The notes beneath the pieces were generated by a model, which searched no databases, was not told the DNA's origin, and was given only the letters and a program-made list of their open reading frames with translations. The translations under genes and the position numbers were made by a program. A stretch of 21,561 bases of DNA from Candidatus Heimdallarchaeota archaeon (GTDB taxonomy: Archaea > Asgardarchaeota > Heimdallarchaeia > Heimdallarchaeales > Heimdallarchaeaceae): contig JAGLOH010000003.1 in NCBI GenBank assembly GCA_023139025.1, positions 1 through 21,561 of the forward strand. The letters are read 5' to 3'. Positions within the stretch are counted from its first letter, which is position 1. Every line of letters starts with the position of its first letter. This document shows, one piece after another, positions 7,561 to 13,986 of the stretch.

Positions 7561-8941
7561 TTCGTGCTTGAATCTCAATTACTGATTCCATAAGTTTTCC
7601 TTTAAATTCAATTGCTAGTTCTTCTATTGTTTCCTCATTATCTGCTTCAATTGTCATTCTAATTACAGGTGAAGTATTAGATGGCCTAATTAGAACCCAG
7701 CCTTCTTTCAAGTTGATTCTAACACCATCCATAGTATTAATATCCTCATATTTTGATAGTAATTTCTTCTTTAGTAAATCTACTGCAGCAAATTTGATAT
7801 CATCTTCGCAATGAATTTCTTCCTTTCTTAAGGGATACGTTGGGATTTTATCTACTAAAGTTGACAATCTTATCTTCTCTTTATTAAGTATTTCTGCAAT
7901 CTTAAGAGGTGTAACAAGTGCATCATCAAAGAGAAAATATTCAGGTAAAATAATATGACCACTAGATTCAACACCCAAGGGCGATTTTTCGTTTTTTGCC
8001 TCGATTGTCAAAAAGGTGTGTCCAACAGGAATCTGTTTTACTCGATAACCTAAAGGTTCAAGTTGTTCGGCTACAGATTTTGAACATTCTACGTTTGCAA
8101 TAATTGTCCCTTCTTTTTTAGATAAGCCATAAAGACCAATAATTATTCCTGTTTGATCTGCAGAGAGAATTCTCCCCAAATCATCTACGATTACAGCTCT
8201 ATCTCCATCTCCATCAAATGCTACTCCAAAATTACATCCTTTCTTTGTAACTGCTTTAACCAATTCAGTCAGATTTTTTGGTTTTGGATCAGATGGTCTT
8301 CCTGAGAAAGTAGGATCAGTATCACAATAGATTCGTGTAATTTCAATTCCCAAGGATGAAAAAATTTTTGGAGCTGATAATGTGGTGCTACCACCACCGC
8401 AATCTAGTGCAACTTTCATTTTTTCTGTGAATTTGAATTTTTGTTTAAAAAACTCCTCATACTTATCCTTAATCTCATAGGAAATTGAACTTCCAATTTC
8501 TCTCCATCCCACAAGTAAATATTTTTCATCTATAGTTATATCTCTAATCTTCATTAATTCTTCTTCTGAAAAACCAACACCGTCTGAATGATAGAATTTT
8601 ATGCCGTTCCATTCAGGTGGAAGATGGCTTGCTGTTACAAACGCTGTTGCTGTTTTTTCTAAAAACCACCCCGCATAAAGGGTTTGCCCGAATGCTGTTG
8701 TACCTACGTAAACTACATCAATTCCAGTTGCTGTTACCCCAGAAATAAAAGAATAAACTAATGGGATACTAGACTGTCTAATTTCATTGCCCACAACAAC
8801 TTCTTTGCCTTTTAATGTTTCTTTAACATATGTCCCAAAGGCTAAACCTATTTTATACATTAATGGTGGAGAGATATCCTTATTGTAAATTCCTCGTATA
8901 TCATATGCTCGAAATATATTTGGGGAGATATCTTTGTTCAT
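7556..8941 (-). CDS. Phosphoglucomutase/phosphomannomutase (alpha-D-phosphohexomutase family)
   Basis: 461 residues, the normal length for the family. It interconverts hexose 1- and 6-phosphates (glucose, mannose or glucosamine), feeding nucleotide-sugar synthesis. All four domains are represented: the catalytic phosphoserine loop TASHLPPEWNG (103-113, Ser105), the metal loop DGDGDR (243-248), the sugar-ring loops GHTF (307-310) and GVESSGH (323-329), and the phosphate-binding loop RPSNTSPVIR (419-428). Two family positions differ from the usual form I know: TASHNP has Leu for Asn, and RxSGTEP has Asn and Ser for Gly and Glu. The latter could bear on specificity. A TATA box about 25-30 nt upstream suggests leaderless initiation at the ATG. 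It is followed, coupled, by the CxxCxxCC gene. Exact substrate is not determinable. Confidence 0.9.
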   Translation of the reverse strand: MNKDISPNIFRAYDIRGIYNKDISPPLMYKIGLAFGTYVKETLKGKEVVVGNEIRQSSIPLVYSFISGVTATGIDVVYVGTTAFGQTLYAGWFLEKTATAFVTASHLPPEWNGIKFYHSDGVGFSEEELMKIRDITIDEKYLLVGWREIGSSISYEIKDKYEEFFKQKFKFTEKMKVALDCGGGSTTLSAPKIFSSLGIEITRIYCDTDPTFSGRPSDPKPKNLTELVKAVTKKGCNFGVAFDGDGDRAVIVDDLGRILSADQTGIIIGLYGLSKKEGTIIANVECSKSVAEQLEPLGYRVKQIPVGHTFLTIEAKNEKSPLGVESSGHIILPEYFLFDDALVTPLKIAEILNKEKIRLSTLVDKIPTYPLRKEEIHCEDDIKFAAVDLLKKKLLSKYEDINTMDGVRINLKEGWVLIRPSNTSPVIRMTIEADNEETIEELAIEFKGKLMESVIEIQARR

Positions 8942-8960
8942 TGGTTTAAGGGTAAATTAG

Positions 8961-8996
8961 ATGTATAAAAATTTGCTTACACGTAAATCTTTTATT
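8961..8996. promoter_or_regulatory. Back-to-back TATA boxes of the phosphohexomutase and plsY genes
   Basis: The 78-base gap between divergent starts holds two boxes. On the minus strand aaatttttatacat (8961-8974) sits about 26 nt before the ATG at 8941. On the plus strand cttttatt (8989-8996) sits about 27 nt before the ATG at 9020. Both spacings predict leaderless or nearly leaderless mRNAs, and neither gene has a Shine-Dalgarno site. Confidence 0.5.
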
Positions 8997-9019
8997 CAAG
9001 CTAGAGCGATTTCAAAGTT

Positions 9020-9757
9020 ATGCACGTTTCAGTTGTATATATTCTTGTTTTCTTGAGTTCATATTTGATTGGATCAATTCCTTTTAGTTGGATAATTACT
9101 AAGATTAAGACTGGAGAAGATTTAAGAAAAATTGGTTCAGGTAACGTTGGTGGGAGAAATGTATATCGAGCTACAAAATCTAGAAATTGGGCATTGTTTG
9201 CAGGTTTTCTAGATGTTGCTAGATCAGTAACAGCTGTAGCTTTACCATTTTATCTATCAAATATCTTGTACTTCCAAAATTTTCCACAATATAACATACC
9301 TCTTACAGATTTTTTCCCAGATACAGCACTCGGATTTAGTCTTACCGTTGCTGGAGTAGCAGCTATTTTTGGACATAATTGGTCAATCTATCTTCTCCCT
9401 GGCCATGCAGGAAGAGGAATTACTGTAGTTCTTGCATCAATGTTATATGCTAATCCAATAATGATTGTATTTTGGATTATTTTGTGGCCTATTGTCATAA
9501 CTATTGTAGGTTACTCTTCGATTACCTATATTATTACTACTGCATTAGTTGGGGTCATTGCATTGTTCTTCCCAGTAGTAATGCCTTGGGCACCCTATAA
9601 TTTGGCAGTAGCTATTATTCTCTTCAGTGTAGCAATTATTATGATTAGCAGACAAAAGGACAACATTAGAAAAATCAGAACAGGTGAAGCAAAAAAAATG
9701 AAAATATGGAAAGCTCTGAGAGGTAAAAAGAAGCTTTCCGAAGAAATATTGAAATAA
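9020..9757 (+). CDS. plsY: PlsY-family acyl-phosphate:glycerol-3-phosphate acyltransferase
   Basis: Integral membrane acyltransferase family that acylates the sn-1 position of glycerol 3-phosphate using acyl-phosphate, the first step of bacterial phospholipid synthesis. The 245 residues carry several membrane segments (about 4-22, 60-80, 105-120, 147-165, 167-187, 195-209). The three PlsY signatures are present: SGNVGGRNVYR at 40-50 after the helix ending GSIPFSW, GHNWSIYLLPGHAGRG at 118-132, and SRQKDNIRKIRTGE at 210-223. The second motif has GHAGRG where bacterial PlsY has GGKG. About 40 residues exceed the bacterial length, partly a basic C-terminal tail. Expected location is the cytoplasmic membrane. 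Finding it beside archaeal genes is notable because most archaea make ether lipids. Activity on another glycerol phosphate isomer or acceptor is possible. Confidence 0.85.
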   Translation: MHVSVVYILVFLSSYLIGSIPFSWIITKIKTGEDLRKIGSGNVGGRNVYRATKSRNWALFAGFLDVARSVTAVALPFYLSNILYFQNFPQYNIPLTDFFPDTALGFSLTVAGVAAIFGHNWSIYLLPGHAGRGITVVLASMLYANPIMIVFWIILWPIVITIVGYSSITYIITTALVGVIALFFPVVMPWAPYNLAVAIILFSVAIIMISRQKDNIRKIRTGEAKKMKIWKALRGKKKLSEEILK

Positions 9758-9761
9758 AAGA

Positions 9762-9781
9762 GGGTAAGAAAAATCTTACCC
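9762..9781. terminator. Perfect 8-bp hairpin between convergent plsY and arsM
   Basis: gggtaaga, loop aaaa, tcttaccc is a perfect 8-bp stem with a 4-base loop, 4 bases after the plsY stop. A T8 run follows at 9797-9804, inside the last codons of the opposing arsM gene. A bidirectional terminator is the simplest reading, though archaeal termination depends mainly on T tracts. Confidence 0.6.
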
Positions 9782-9792
9782 CTAACACTCTA

Positions 9793-10635
9793 TCAGTTTT
9801 TTTTCGCGGTAACAGTTATGCTTTGAATAGATTCTCCAATGCTCATAACATCTTCAATGTCTACATCGATATCTTCCAAATCTACCTCTTCACCACCAAT
9901 AATCAGCTTAGATTTTGGTTCTACCTCTTTCTTCTCCCCTTTTACTTCGTGTTTGAGGTTAGTTCCTTTTTGCTGGACTTGGATATCTTTAAAACCTGCA
10001 TTTTCAATCATTTCCAAATATCTGTTCTTCAATTCAGCACCAGATACACATGCAGCAAGAAGCTTTTTGTTATCTCGAATTGCTTCAGGAAGCGGTTTAA
10101 GAAGAACAATATCTGATATTGCGATTCTTCCTCCTGGTTTAAGAACACGATATGCTTCATCAAATACACGTTGTTTTTCAGGTGAAAGATTAATAACACA
10201 ATTAGAAATTATTATATCAACAGAATTATCAGCAACTGGAAGATTTTCGATCTCTCCAAGTCTGAATTCGACGTTTGTAAAGTTGTTTTTTTCTGCATTA
10301 TCGCGTGCTAAATCAATCATATCAGGAGTCATATCAACACCAATTACCTTTCCAGTTGGACCTACTTTTTGCGATGAAAGAAAGCAGTCAAGCCCACCAC
10401 CTGCTCCAAGATCAAGTACTACTTCACCTTCTTTGAGCGAAGCTATAGCTGTTGGGTTTCCACAACCTAATCCCATATTAGATGCATCTGGGATTGATAA
10501 TAGTTCTTCTTGAGAATACCCGATTGCTTTGCTTACATCTGTTGATTTTGAACTATCTCCACAACAGGAAGAACCTCTTCTAGCTACTTTTGCATAACTA
10601 TCTCTTACACTTTTTTTTACTTCTTTAGATTTCAT
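9793..10635 (-). CDS. arsM: Arsenite S-adenosylmethionine methyltransferase
   Basis: Cytosolic enzyme that methylates As(III) with S-adenosylmethionine. 280 residues. The SAM fold shows VLDLGAGGG at 73-81, GVDMTPDMI near 99-107, GEIENLPV at 127-134 and VLKPGGR at 164-170. The arsenic-binding cysteines of the family are present: Cys58 (GLGCGNP), Cys146 (ISNCVINLSP) and Cys196 (AACVSGA). There is also the N-terminal vicinal pair Cys24-Cys25 (SSCCG) and Cys84. The last 50 residues are an acidic, Cys-free extension. A GGATGA-like site about 4-9 nt upstream supports the ATG at 10635. It is the last gene of a three-gene unit with the Cys-pair peptide and the AbrB-like regulator, consistent with arsenic-responsive expression. 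Confidence 0.93.
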   Translation of the reverse strand: MKSKEVKKSVRDSYAKVARRGSSCCGDSSKSTDVSKAIGYSQEELLSIPDASNMGLGCGNPTAIASLKEGEVVLDLGAGGGLDCFLSSQKVGPTGKVIGVDMTPDMIDLARDNAEKNNFTNVEFRLGEIENLPVADNSVDIIISNCVINLSPEKQRVFDEAYRVLKPGGRIAISDIVLLKPLPEAIRDNKKLLAACVSGAELKNRYLEMIENAGFKDIQVQQKGTNLKHEVKGEKKEVEPKSKLIIGGEEVDLEDIDVDIEDVMSIGESIQSITVTAKKN

Positions 10636-10668
10636 TTAAATCATCCTTTTTGTTCTTGTAATTCCTGT

Positions 10669-10788
10669 TCAACAACAGGTTTGTTTCTTTTTCTCTTGTT
10701 CAGAGCTTTTCTCATTGCTTTCTTCACAACAATTCTCGTTGGAAGTTTCTTCATATTTTTCTTCATATCTTTCTTCATCCATTTTCAT
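10669..10788 (-). CDS. 39-residue Cys-pair small protein in the arsM operon
   Basis: A small frame between the AbrB-like gene and arsM, reading MKMDEERYEEKYEETSNENC, then CEESNEKSSEQEKKKQTCC, then stop. I count it real because a perfect GGAGG (10791-10795) stands 2 bases before the first ATG and 8 before a second one at codon 3. It also fills the gap exactly: 19 bases after the regulator's stop and 33 before arsM. It is strongly charged, probably unstructured or helical, and carries two vicinal pairs (Cys20-Cys21 and Cys38-Cys39). The proteins on either side carry Cys pairs too. A role in binding As(III) or another soft metal, or handing it to ArsM, is inferred from context only. I recognise no family. 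Confidence 0.6.
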   Translation of the reverse strand: MKMDEERYEEKYEETSNENCCEESNEKSSEQEKKKQTCC

Positions 10789-10790
10789 TA

Positions 10791-10795
10791 CCTCC
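10791..10795 (-). promoter_or_regulatory. Strong GGAGG ribosome binding site for the small Cys-pair ORF
   Basis: The minus strand reads AAGGAGGTA directly before ATGAAAATG. It is the best Shine-Dalgarno match I saw in the window and the main argument that the 39-codon frame is translated. The distance favours the ATG at codon 3 (8 nt) over the first (2 nt). Confidence 0.65.
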
Positions 10796-10807
10796 TTATT
10801 GGTGAAC

Positions 10808-11089
10808 TTAATCTTCTACTAACTCCTCCATTATGGGTTTAAGGGCAACTTTGACCATACCATCTATTTTGTCAGCTTTCATTAGAGAAATACTAGACAA
10901 TACTCCTTTTTCTCGCATACTGATAACAATCAACCTGTCTCCTTCACTAATTTTCATTTTGTCTCGCAAAACTTTGGGTAGAACTATTTGCCCTCTACTA
11001 TCCACATGAACAACACCTTCAATGTGACAGCATCCTAAATCTTCTGTACTAGAAGGGCAACAAGGTTCTGTTTTCTTCGTTGTATTCAT
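10808..11089 (-). CDS. AbrB/SpoVT-type regulator with N-terminal cysteine pairs
   Basis: 93 residues. The core, about 26-72 (VVHVDSRGQIVLPKVLRDKM, then KISEGDRLIVIS), is a swapped-hairpin AbrB/SpoVT DNA-binding domain. Before it lies a Cys-rich arm with PCC at 9-11 and GCC at 19-21. From memory, this resembles small AbrB-like proteins found beside ArsM and beside HgcAB mercury-methylation genes, many of which also have a CC pair in the domain. Here that position is SS (LSSISLM). The Cys arm suggests a thiol-based As(III) or soft-metal sensor that controls the operon it leads. That is inference. No hgcA or hgcB is in the window. The start is an ATG with a nearly leaderless promoter. Confidence 0.8.
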   Translation of the reverse strand: MNTTKKTEPCCPSSTEDLGCCHIEGVVHVDSRGQIVLPKVLRDKMKISEGDRLIVISMREKGVLSSISLMKADKIDGMVKVALKPIMEELVED

Positions 11090-11117
11090 TGTTCTCAGAA
11101 TATGTGAAAATACGGAG

Positions 11118-11127
11118 ATATATAAAT
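11118..11127 (-). promoter_or_regulatory. TATA box of the arsenic operon
   Basis: The minus strand reads atttatatat, centred about 33 nt before the ATG of the AbrB-like gene, with the purine-rich CGGAAG upstream as a possible BRE. Initiation would lie only a few bases before the ATG. Confidence 0.6.
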
Positions 11128-11128
11128 C

Positions 11129-11154
11129 TTCCGAAATTTCAGAAATTTCAGAAA
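11129..11154. promoter_or_regulatory. Tandem TTTCNGAAA palindromes, candidate operator
   Basis: Three head-to-tail palindromic units, TTCCGAAA (11129-11136), TTTCAGAAA (11137-11145) and TTTCAGAAA (11146-11154), abut the upstream edge of the arsenic operon's TATA box and overlap the BRE position. They also lie about 60-85 bases upstream of the divergent adenylate kinase start. The AbrB-like protein encoded next door is the obvious candidate binder, but nothing in the sequence proves it. Confidence 0.5.
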
Positions 11155-11215
11155 AATCTACAACGTCTTCTATCTTTTGTAAATGCTTTTAATCATACTG
11201 ACAAACACTAGTACA

Positions 11216-11710
11216 ATGAAGCAAGCTCATATTCTAACTGGAACACCTGGTACTGGAAAATCTACTGTTGCAGATCTTCTAGAGGCTAGAGGCTATTCAG
11301 TAATGAATGTTGGAAATTTAATCAAAGAAGAGATGCTTTATGATTCCTATGATAAAAAACGAGATAGTTTTGTAATAGACGATGACAAACTTAATGCTGC
11401 CTTAACTAAATTAATTGAAGAAAATTCCTCACCTTTCCCTCTTGTGCTTGATGGACATGTAGTGCGACTCCCTCCCCTGTTGGTATCAAAGTGTATCGTT
11501 TTTCGTTGCTCGATTCGTAACCTTCGACAGAGACTGGTGGTACGTGGTTATAGTGAATCAAAGATTGATGAGAACATCGAAGCAGAAATAATGGAAGTTA
11601 TTTTGACCGACATGATGCAACTATATGGTAAAGATCTTGTTAGAGTTGTCTCCACAGATGTTTCCATTGAGAAAACATTTGAGGAAGTTTTAGCAAATTT
11701 AGCAGATTAG
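11216..11710 (+). CDS. Adenylate kinase AK6/Fap7 family
   Basis: 164-residue small NMP kinase of the AK6 (hCINAP/Fap7) family, also required in archaea and eukaryotes for late small-subunit ribosome maturation. Visible motifs are the P-loop GTPGTGKST at 9-17, VLDGH at 77-81 and the family signature RGYSESKIDENIEAEI at 110-125. The open frame begins at 11183, but family proteins start just before the P-loop. The ATG at 11216 gives this, and a TATA-like cttttaat at 11187-11194 about 25 nt upstream fits a leaderless mRNA. It diverges from the arsenic operon and converges, 10 bases apart, on the DUF2073 gene. Confidence 0.92.
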   Translation: MKQAHILTGTPGTGKSTVADLLEARGYSVMNVGNLIKEEMLYDSYDKKRDSFVIDDDKLNAALTKLIEENSSPFPLVLDGHVVRLPPLLVSKCIVFRCSIRNLRQRLVVRGYSESKIDENIEAEIMEVILTDMMQLYGKDLVRVVSTDVSIEKTFEEVLANLAD

Positions 11711-11720
11711 TGTTAAGAAT

Positions 11721-12071
11721 CTATCCACTTATTCTTATGGATAAGATACCTCTTTTATCTTTAATTACTGACACTGCTTCATTTGGTGCTACTACAGTAA
11801 ATCCTTTGTTCTTGGTTCCTTTACCAAAAAGTTTTGCCCATTTAAAGTCTTCTCCGCTCTCGAATGAAAACATCTTGATACCTATGAAGTTTCCGTAATC
11901 AATTTTACTCATAGTTCTTTCAATAAGATTAAGCTCTTCACTGTGAGAGAGTCCATCTTCGAGAACCAATATGCTGTTCCTCATTACTTTGGATAAGATG
12001 TAACTGATTTTCTCTTCAGATGACAGATCATCAGTCTCAGAAAAAGGTATAAAATCTACTCTGTACTTCAT
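11721..12071 (-). CDS. DUF2073-family protein, partner of the Era-like GTPase
   Basis: 116-residue soluble protein that I assign to the archaeal DUF2073 family (called OapB in some resources, from memory). It is generally encoded beside an Era-like GTPase, as here. Its order is MKYRVDFIPF at the start, a central SILVLEDGLSHSEELNLI, and a C-terminal KGFTVVAPNEAVSVIKDKRGILSIRISG. No catalytic residues are evident. A regulatory role for the GTPase has been suggested and remains uncertain. A GTG at 12080 overlaps the GTPase stop, but GGTGA 5 nt before the ATG at 12071 makes the ATG more likely. The stop is 10 bases from the converging adenylate kinase stop. Confidence 0.75.
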   Translation of the reverse strand: MKYRVDFIPFSETDDLSSEEKISYILSKVMRNSILVLEDGLSHSEELNLIERTMSKIDYGNFIGIKMFSFESGEDFKWAKLFGKGTKNKGFTVVAPNEAVSVIKDKRGILSIRISG

Positions 12072-12076
12072 TCTCT

Positions 12077-12081
12077 TCACC
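12077..12081 (-). promoter_or_regulatory. Ribosome binding site GGTGA for the DUF2073 gene
   Basis: GGTGA, 5-nt spacer, then ATG at 12071. It includes the TGA stop of the Era-like GTPase (12077-12079), the same stop-in-RBS coupling seen at 7556-7560. Confidence 0.6.
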
Positions 12082-12691
12082 TTACCTTCCTAGCCAATTC
12101 GGCTATTTTATCATATAATTGTTCTATACCATAACCCTGTAGCGCAGATACGGGGATTACATGATACTCGCTGAACACATCTTTAACTTCTCGAATGTCC
12201 ACATCAGGTAAATCAATCTTATTTGGAACTAGTATGAATGGCTTCTTTTGGTGCTCCAAATTACCTATAATTGTAAAGTTTACTTGATCAAACGGTGATT
12301 TTGCTGCATCTATAATTACTAGAGCTACATCTACATTTTCAAGGAACTTTATTGCTTCCACTATTCCTCTAGTTGCTTCCTTGGCTCTTTGCATTGCTTC
12401 TCCAGCTGTAAGTCCATGTTTCATGAACTCCTTTGGATTGACTGAGGATGCTATACCAGGCATATCGATTAATGTAAGATCCAAGGTAGTTCCTTTAGAA
12501 GAGAAGTTAACCTTCTCAAGCTTTTGAATTGTTCTTGTTTCGTGTGGAATTTCGCTTACAATCCCAACTTCTTGGTCAGCCCAATCCACACCAATTTTGT
12601 TTGCGAGAGTGGTCTTACCAGCATTTACTTCACCGTAGAACCCCAAATTAATTGATTTTGGCTTTGATTTTAGCCATAATCTCCATGACAA
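12077..12691 (-). CDS. Era-like GTPase (archaeal, DUF2073-associated)
   Basis: 204-residue single-domain GTPase of the TRAFAC/Era class, without the KH domain of bacterial Era. The G motifs are G1 GEVNAGKTT (20-28), the G2-region Thr near 52-54 (HETRTIQ), G3 DMPG (76-79), G4 NKID (157-160) and G5 SAL (182-184). The short basic N-terminus WRLWLKSKPKS may be a docking segment. In many archaea this GTPase travels with DUF2073 and a Zn-ribbon protein. Here DUF2073 follows directly, and the Zn-ribbon gene is 5.8 kb away. A function in ribosome or replication-related processes has been proposed for the family without firm proof. No ATG is available: the start is TTG at 12691, strongly supported by GGTGA. 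Confidence 0.88.
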   Translation of the reverse strand: MSWRLWLKSKPKSINLGFYGEVNAGKTTLANKIGVDWADQEVGIVSEIPHETRTIQKLEKVNFSSKGTTLDLTLIDMPGIASSVNPKEFMKHGLTAGEAMQRAKEATRGIVEAIKFLENVDVALVIIDAAKSPFDQVNFTIIGNLEHQKKPFILVPNKIDLPDVDIREVKDVFSEYHVIPVSALQGYGIEQLYDKIAELARKVR

Positions 12692-12898
12692 TTATTTCAC
12701 CTGACCAAGCTTACTCTCTGGTTAACTTAAAAAGCAATATTATGGACGTCACACGGTCGTATTACGATTGCCAATTGACTTATAGTAATCTTTAGAAATA
12801 TGTGGGTCAAATGGTCATCTAATAAGGTTTATTAAGCCTAAAAAAAAGAAACTCGAAACAAGGATTTTCAAATTTAGGTCGTGATTTAAATTTTCATT
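12692..12898. other. Divergent intergenic region, no gene found
   Basis: 207 AT-rich bases between the GTPase and sulfotransferase starts. It holds the GTPase ribosome site, a minus-strand TATA-like box near 12729-12738 and a plus-strand TATA-like tttattaag near 12827-12835. There is also a direct repeat of GGTCA in gggtcaaatggtca (around 12804-12816). No tRNA fold or credible ORF is apparent. Confidence 0.4.
12697..12701 (-). promoter_or_regulatory. Ribosome binding site GGTGA fixing a TTG start for the GTPase
   Basis: GGTGA, spacer AATAA, then TTG at 12691, the same layout as at 6001-6013. A minus-strand TATA-like cttttta around 12729-12738 lies upstream. Confidence 0.65.
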
Positions 12899-13966
12899 AT
12901 GGGTGCTAGTCTAAAAGTGTGGTTAAAATTACTCTGGGATAATAAATTCAACATCAGTTGGAAATATATTCCAAGAACTCTTGCAATAACATTAGTTACA
13001 GCTTTATTTACTCCTCTAACCATCTATGAACATTTACGATTTAATAGAAAGGTCAGAAAAACAGAAATCAAGGAAGATCCCATATTCATAATCGGTCATT
13101 GGCGGACAGGAACTACTCATTTACAAAATCTTTTACTTCTTGATGAAAAATATGGCTATTTGGATTTAATTGAAGCTACATTTCCTCATCTAATGCTTGG
13201 TAGCTTCAAACTAATCTCTATGCTAATGAAACCCCTTATTCCTGAAACTAGACCCATGGACAACATGTCCATGGATATAACCACACCTCAAGAGCATGAT
13301 TTTCCAATAGTTGATCTTTGCTTGCTTTCTCCACAAACTGGTTTGTTTTTTCCAAGTAACAGAGAACGATATCTTAAGTACGGTACTTTCGAGAAAGCGA
13401 CTGAAACTGAAGTTACCAAATGGAAAGAAACCTTCTTGTTTTATCTAAAAAAACTGACATTAAAAGAAGGAGGAAAACAGCTTTTACTCAAAAATCCTCT
13501 GGATACTCATAGAGTTAAGCTTATCTTAGAAATCTTTCCTAATGCTAAATTTATCAATATTTACAGAAATCCATACAAAATCTTCTTTTCAACCGTTAAA
13601 CTCCATAAAACTAATACTCACTTGTTCTGGTTACAAAAACCAGAATATATACTGGAAGATTTTATTTTCGATTTGTATTTAGAGATGTATGAAAAATATT
13701 ACAAAGACTTTGATTCTATTCCCAAAGAACAATTAATAGAAGTTAAATACGAAAGTCTAATTTCGGACCCAATGGGAGAATTAGTGAAATTATTTGATCA
13801 ACTTAATTTGGGAGATTTTGAACTAGTAAGAGAAAAAATTCAAATTTATTTGGATTCCCTAAATGATTATAAAGTAGGGAATTACAAAATTTCGAAGAAA
13901 GATAAAGAACTCATCTACTCAAAATGGCATGAAACAATCGATCGTTGGGGTTATGAGAAACCTTAG
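12899..13966 (+). CDS. Sulfotransferase family protein (PAPS-dependent)
   Basis: 355 residues of the sulfotransferase fold, which would transfer sulfate from PAPS to an alcohol, amine or sugar. The 5'-phosphosulfate loop is PIFIIGHWRTGTTHLQ at 61-76 with Arg69 and the GTT turn. The 3'-phosphate block is LLLKNPLDTHR (195-205) plus YRNPYKIFFSTV (222-233), containing the expected Arg and Ser. The late VKYESLISDP is also family-typical. A hydrophobic N-terminal stretch (about 26-42) could associate with the membrane. It stands alone, diverging from the GTPase and converging on the M24 peptidase gene. No PAPS synthesis genes are in the window and the acceptor is unknown. Such genes are uncommon in archaea, so acquisition by transfer is possible. 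Confidence 0.85.
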   Translation: MGASLKVWLKLLWDNKFNISWKYIPRTLAITLVTALFTPLTIYEHLRFNRKVRKTEIKEDPIFIIGHWRTGTTHLQNLLLLDEKYGYLDLIEATFPHLMLGSFKLISMLMKPLIPETRPMDNMSMDITTPQEHDFPIVDLCLLSPQTGLFFPSNRERYLKYGTFEKATETEVTKWKETFLFYLKKLTLKEGGKQLLLKNPLDTHRVKLILEIFPNAKFINIYRNPYKIFFSTVKLHKTNTHLFWLQKPEYILEDFIFDLYLEMYEKYYKDFDSIPKEQLIEVKYESLISDPMGELVKLFDQLNLGDFELVREKIQIYLDSLNDYKVGNYKISKKDKELIYSKWHETIDRWGYEKP

Positions 13967-13986
13967 AAAAGATAAAAAGAAAGAAC

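Noticed and set aside
9839..10513. 224-codon plus-strand open frame opposite arsM
   Set aside because: It is a mirror of the arsM coding sequence, with low-complexity Ser/Pro-rich content and no family motif.
10808..11089. Naming the AbrB-like protein HgcC
   Set aside because: The family resemblance is real, but no hgcA or hgcB is present and the neighbour is arsM, so the mercury-methylation name is not supported here.
12692..12898. tRNA or small RNA gene in the longest intergenic gap
   Set aside because: No acceptor or T-arm pairing or T-loop consensus could be found; promoter elements explain the space.
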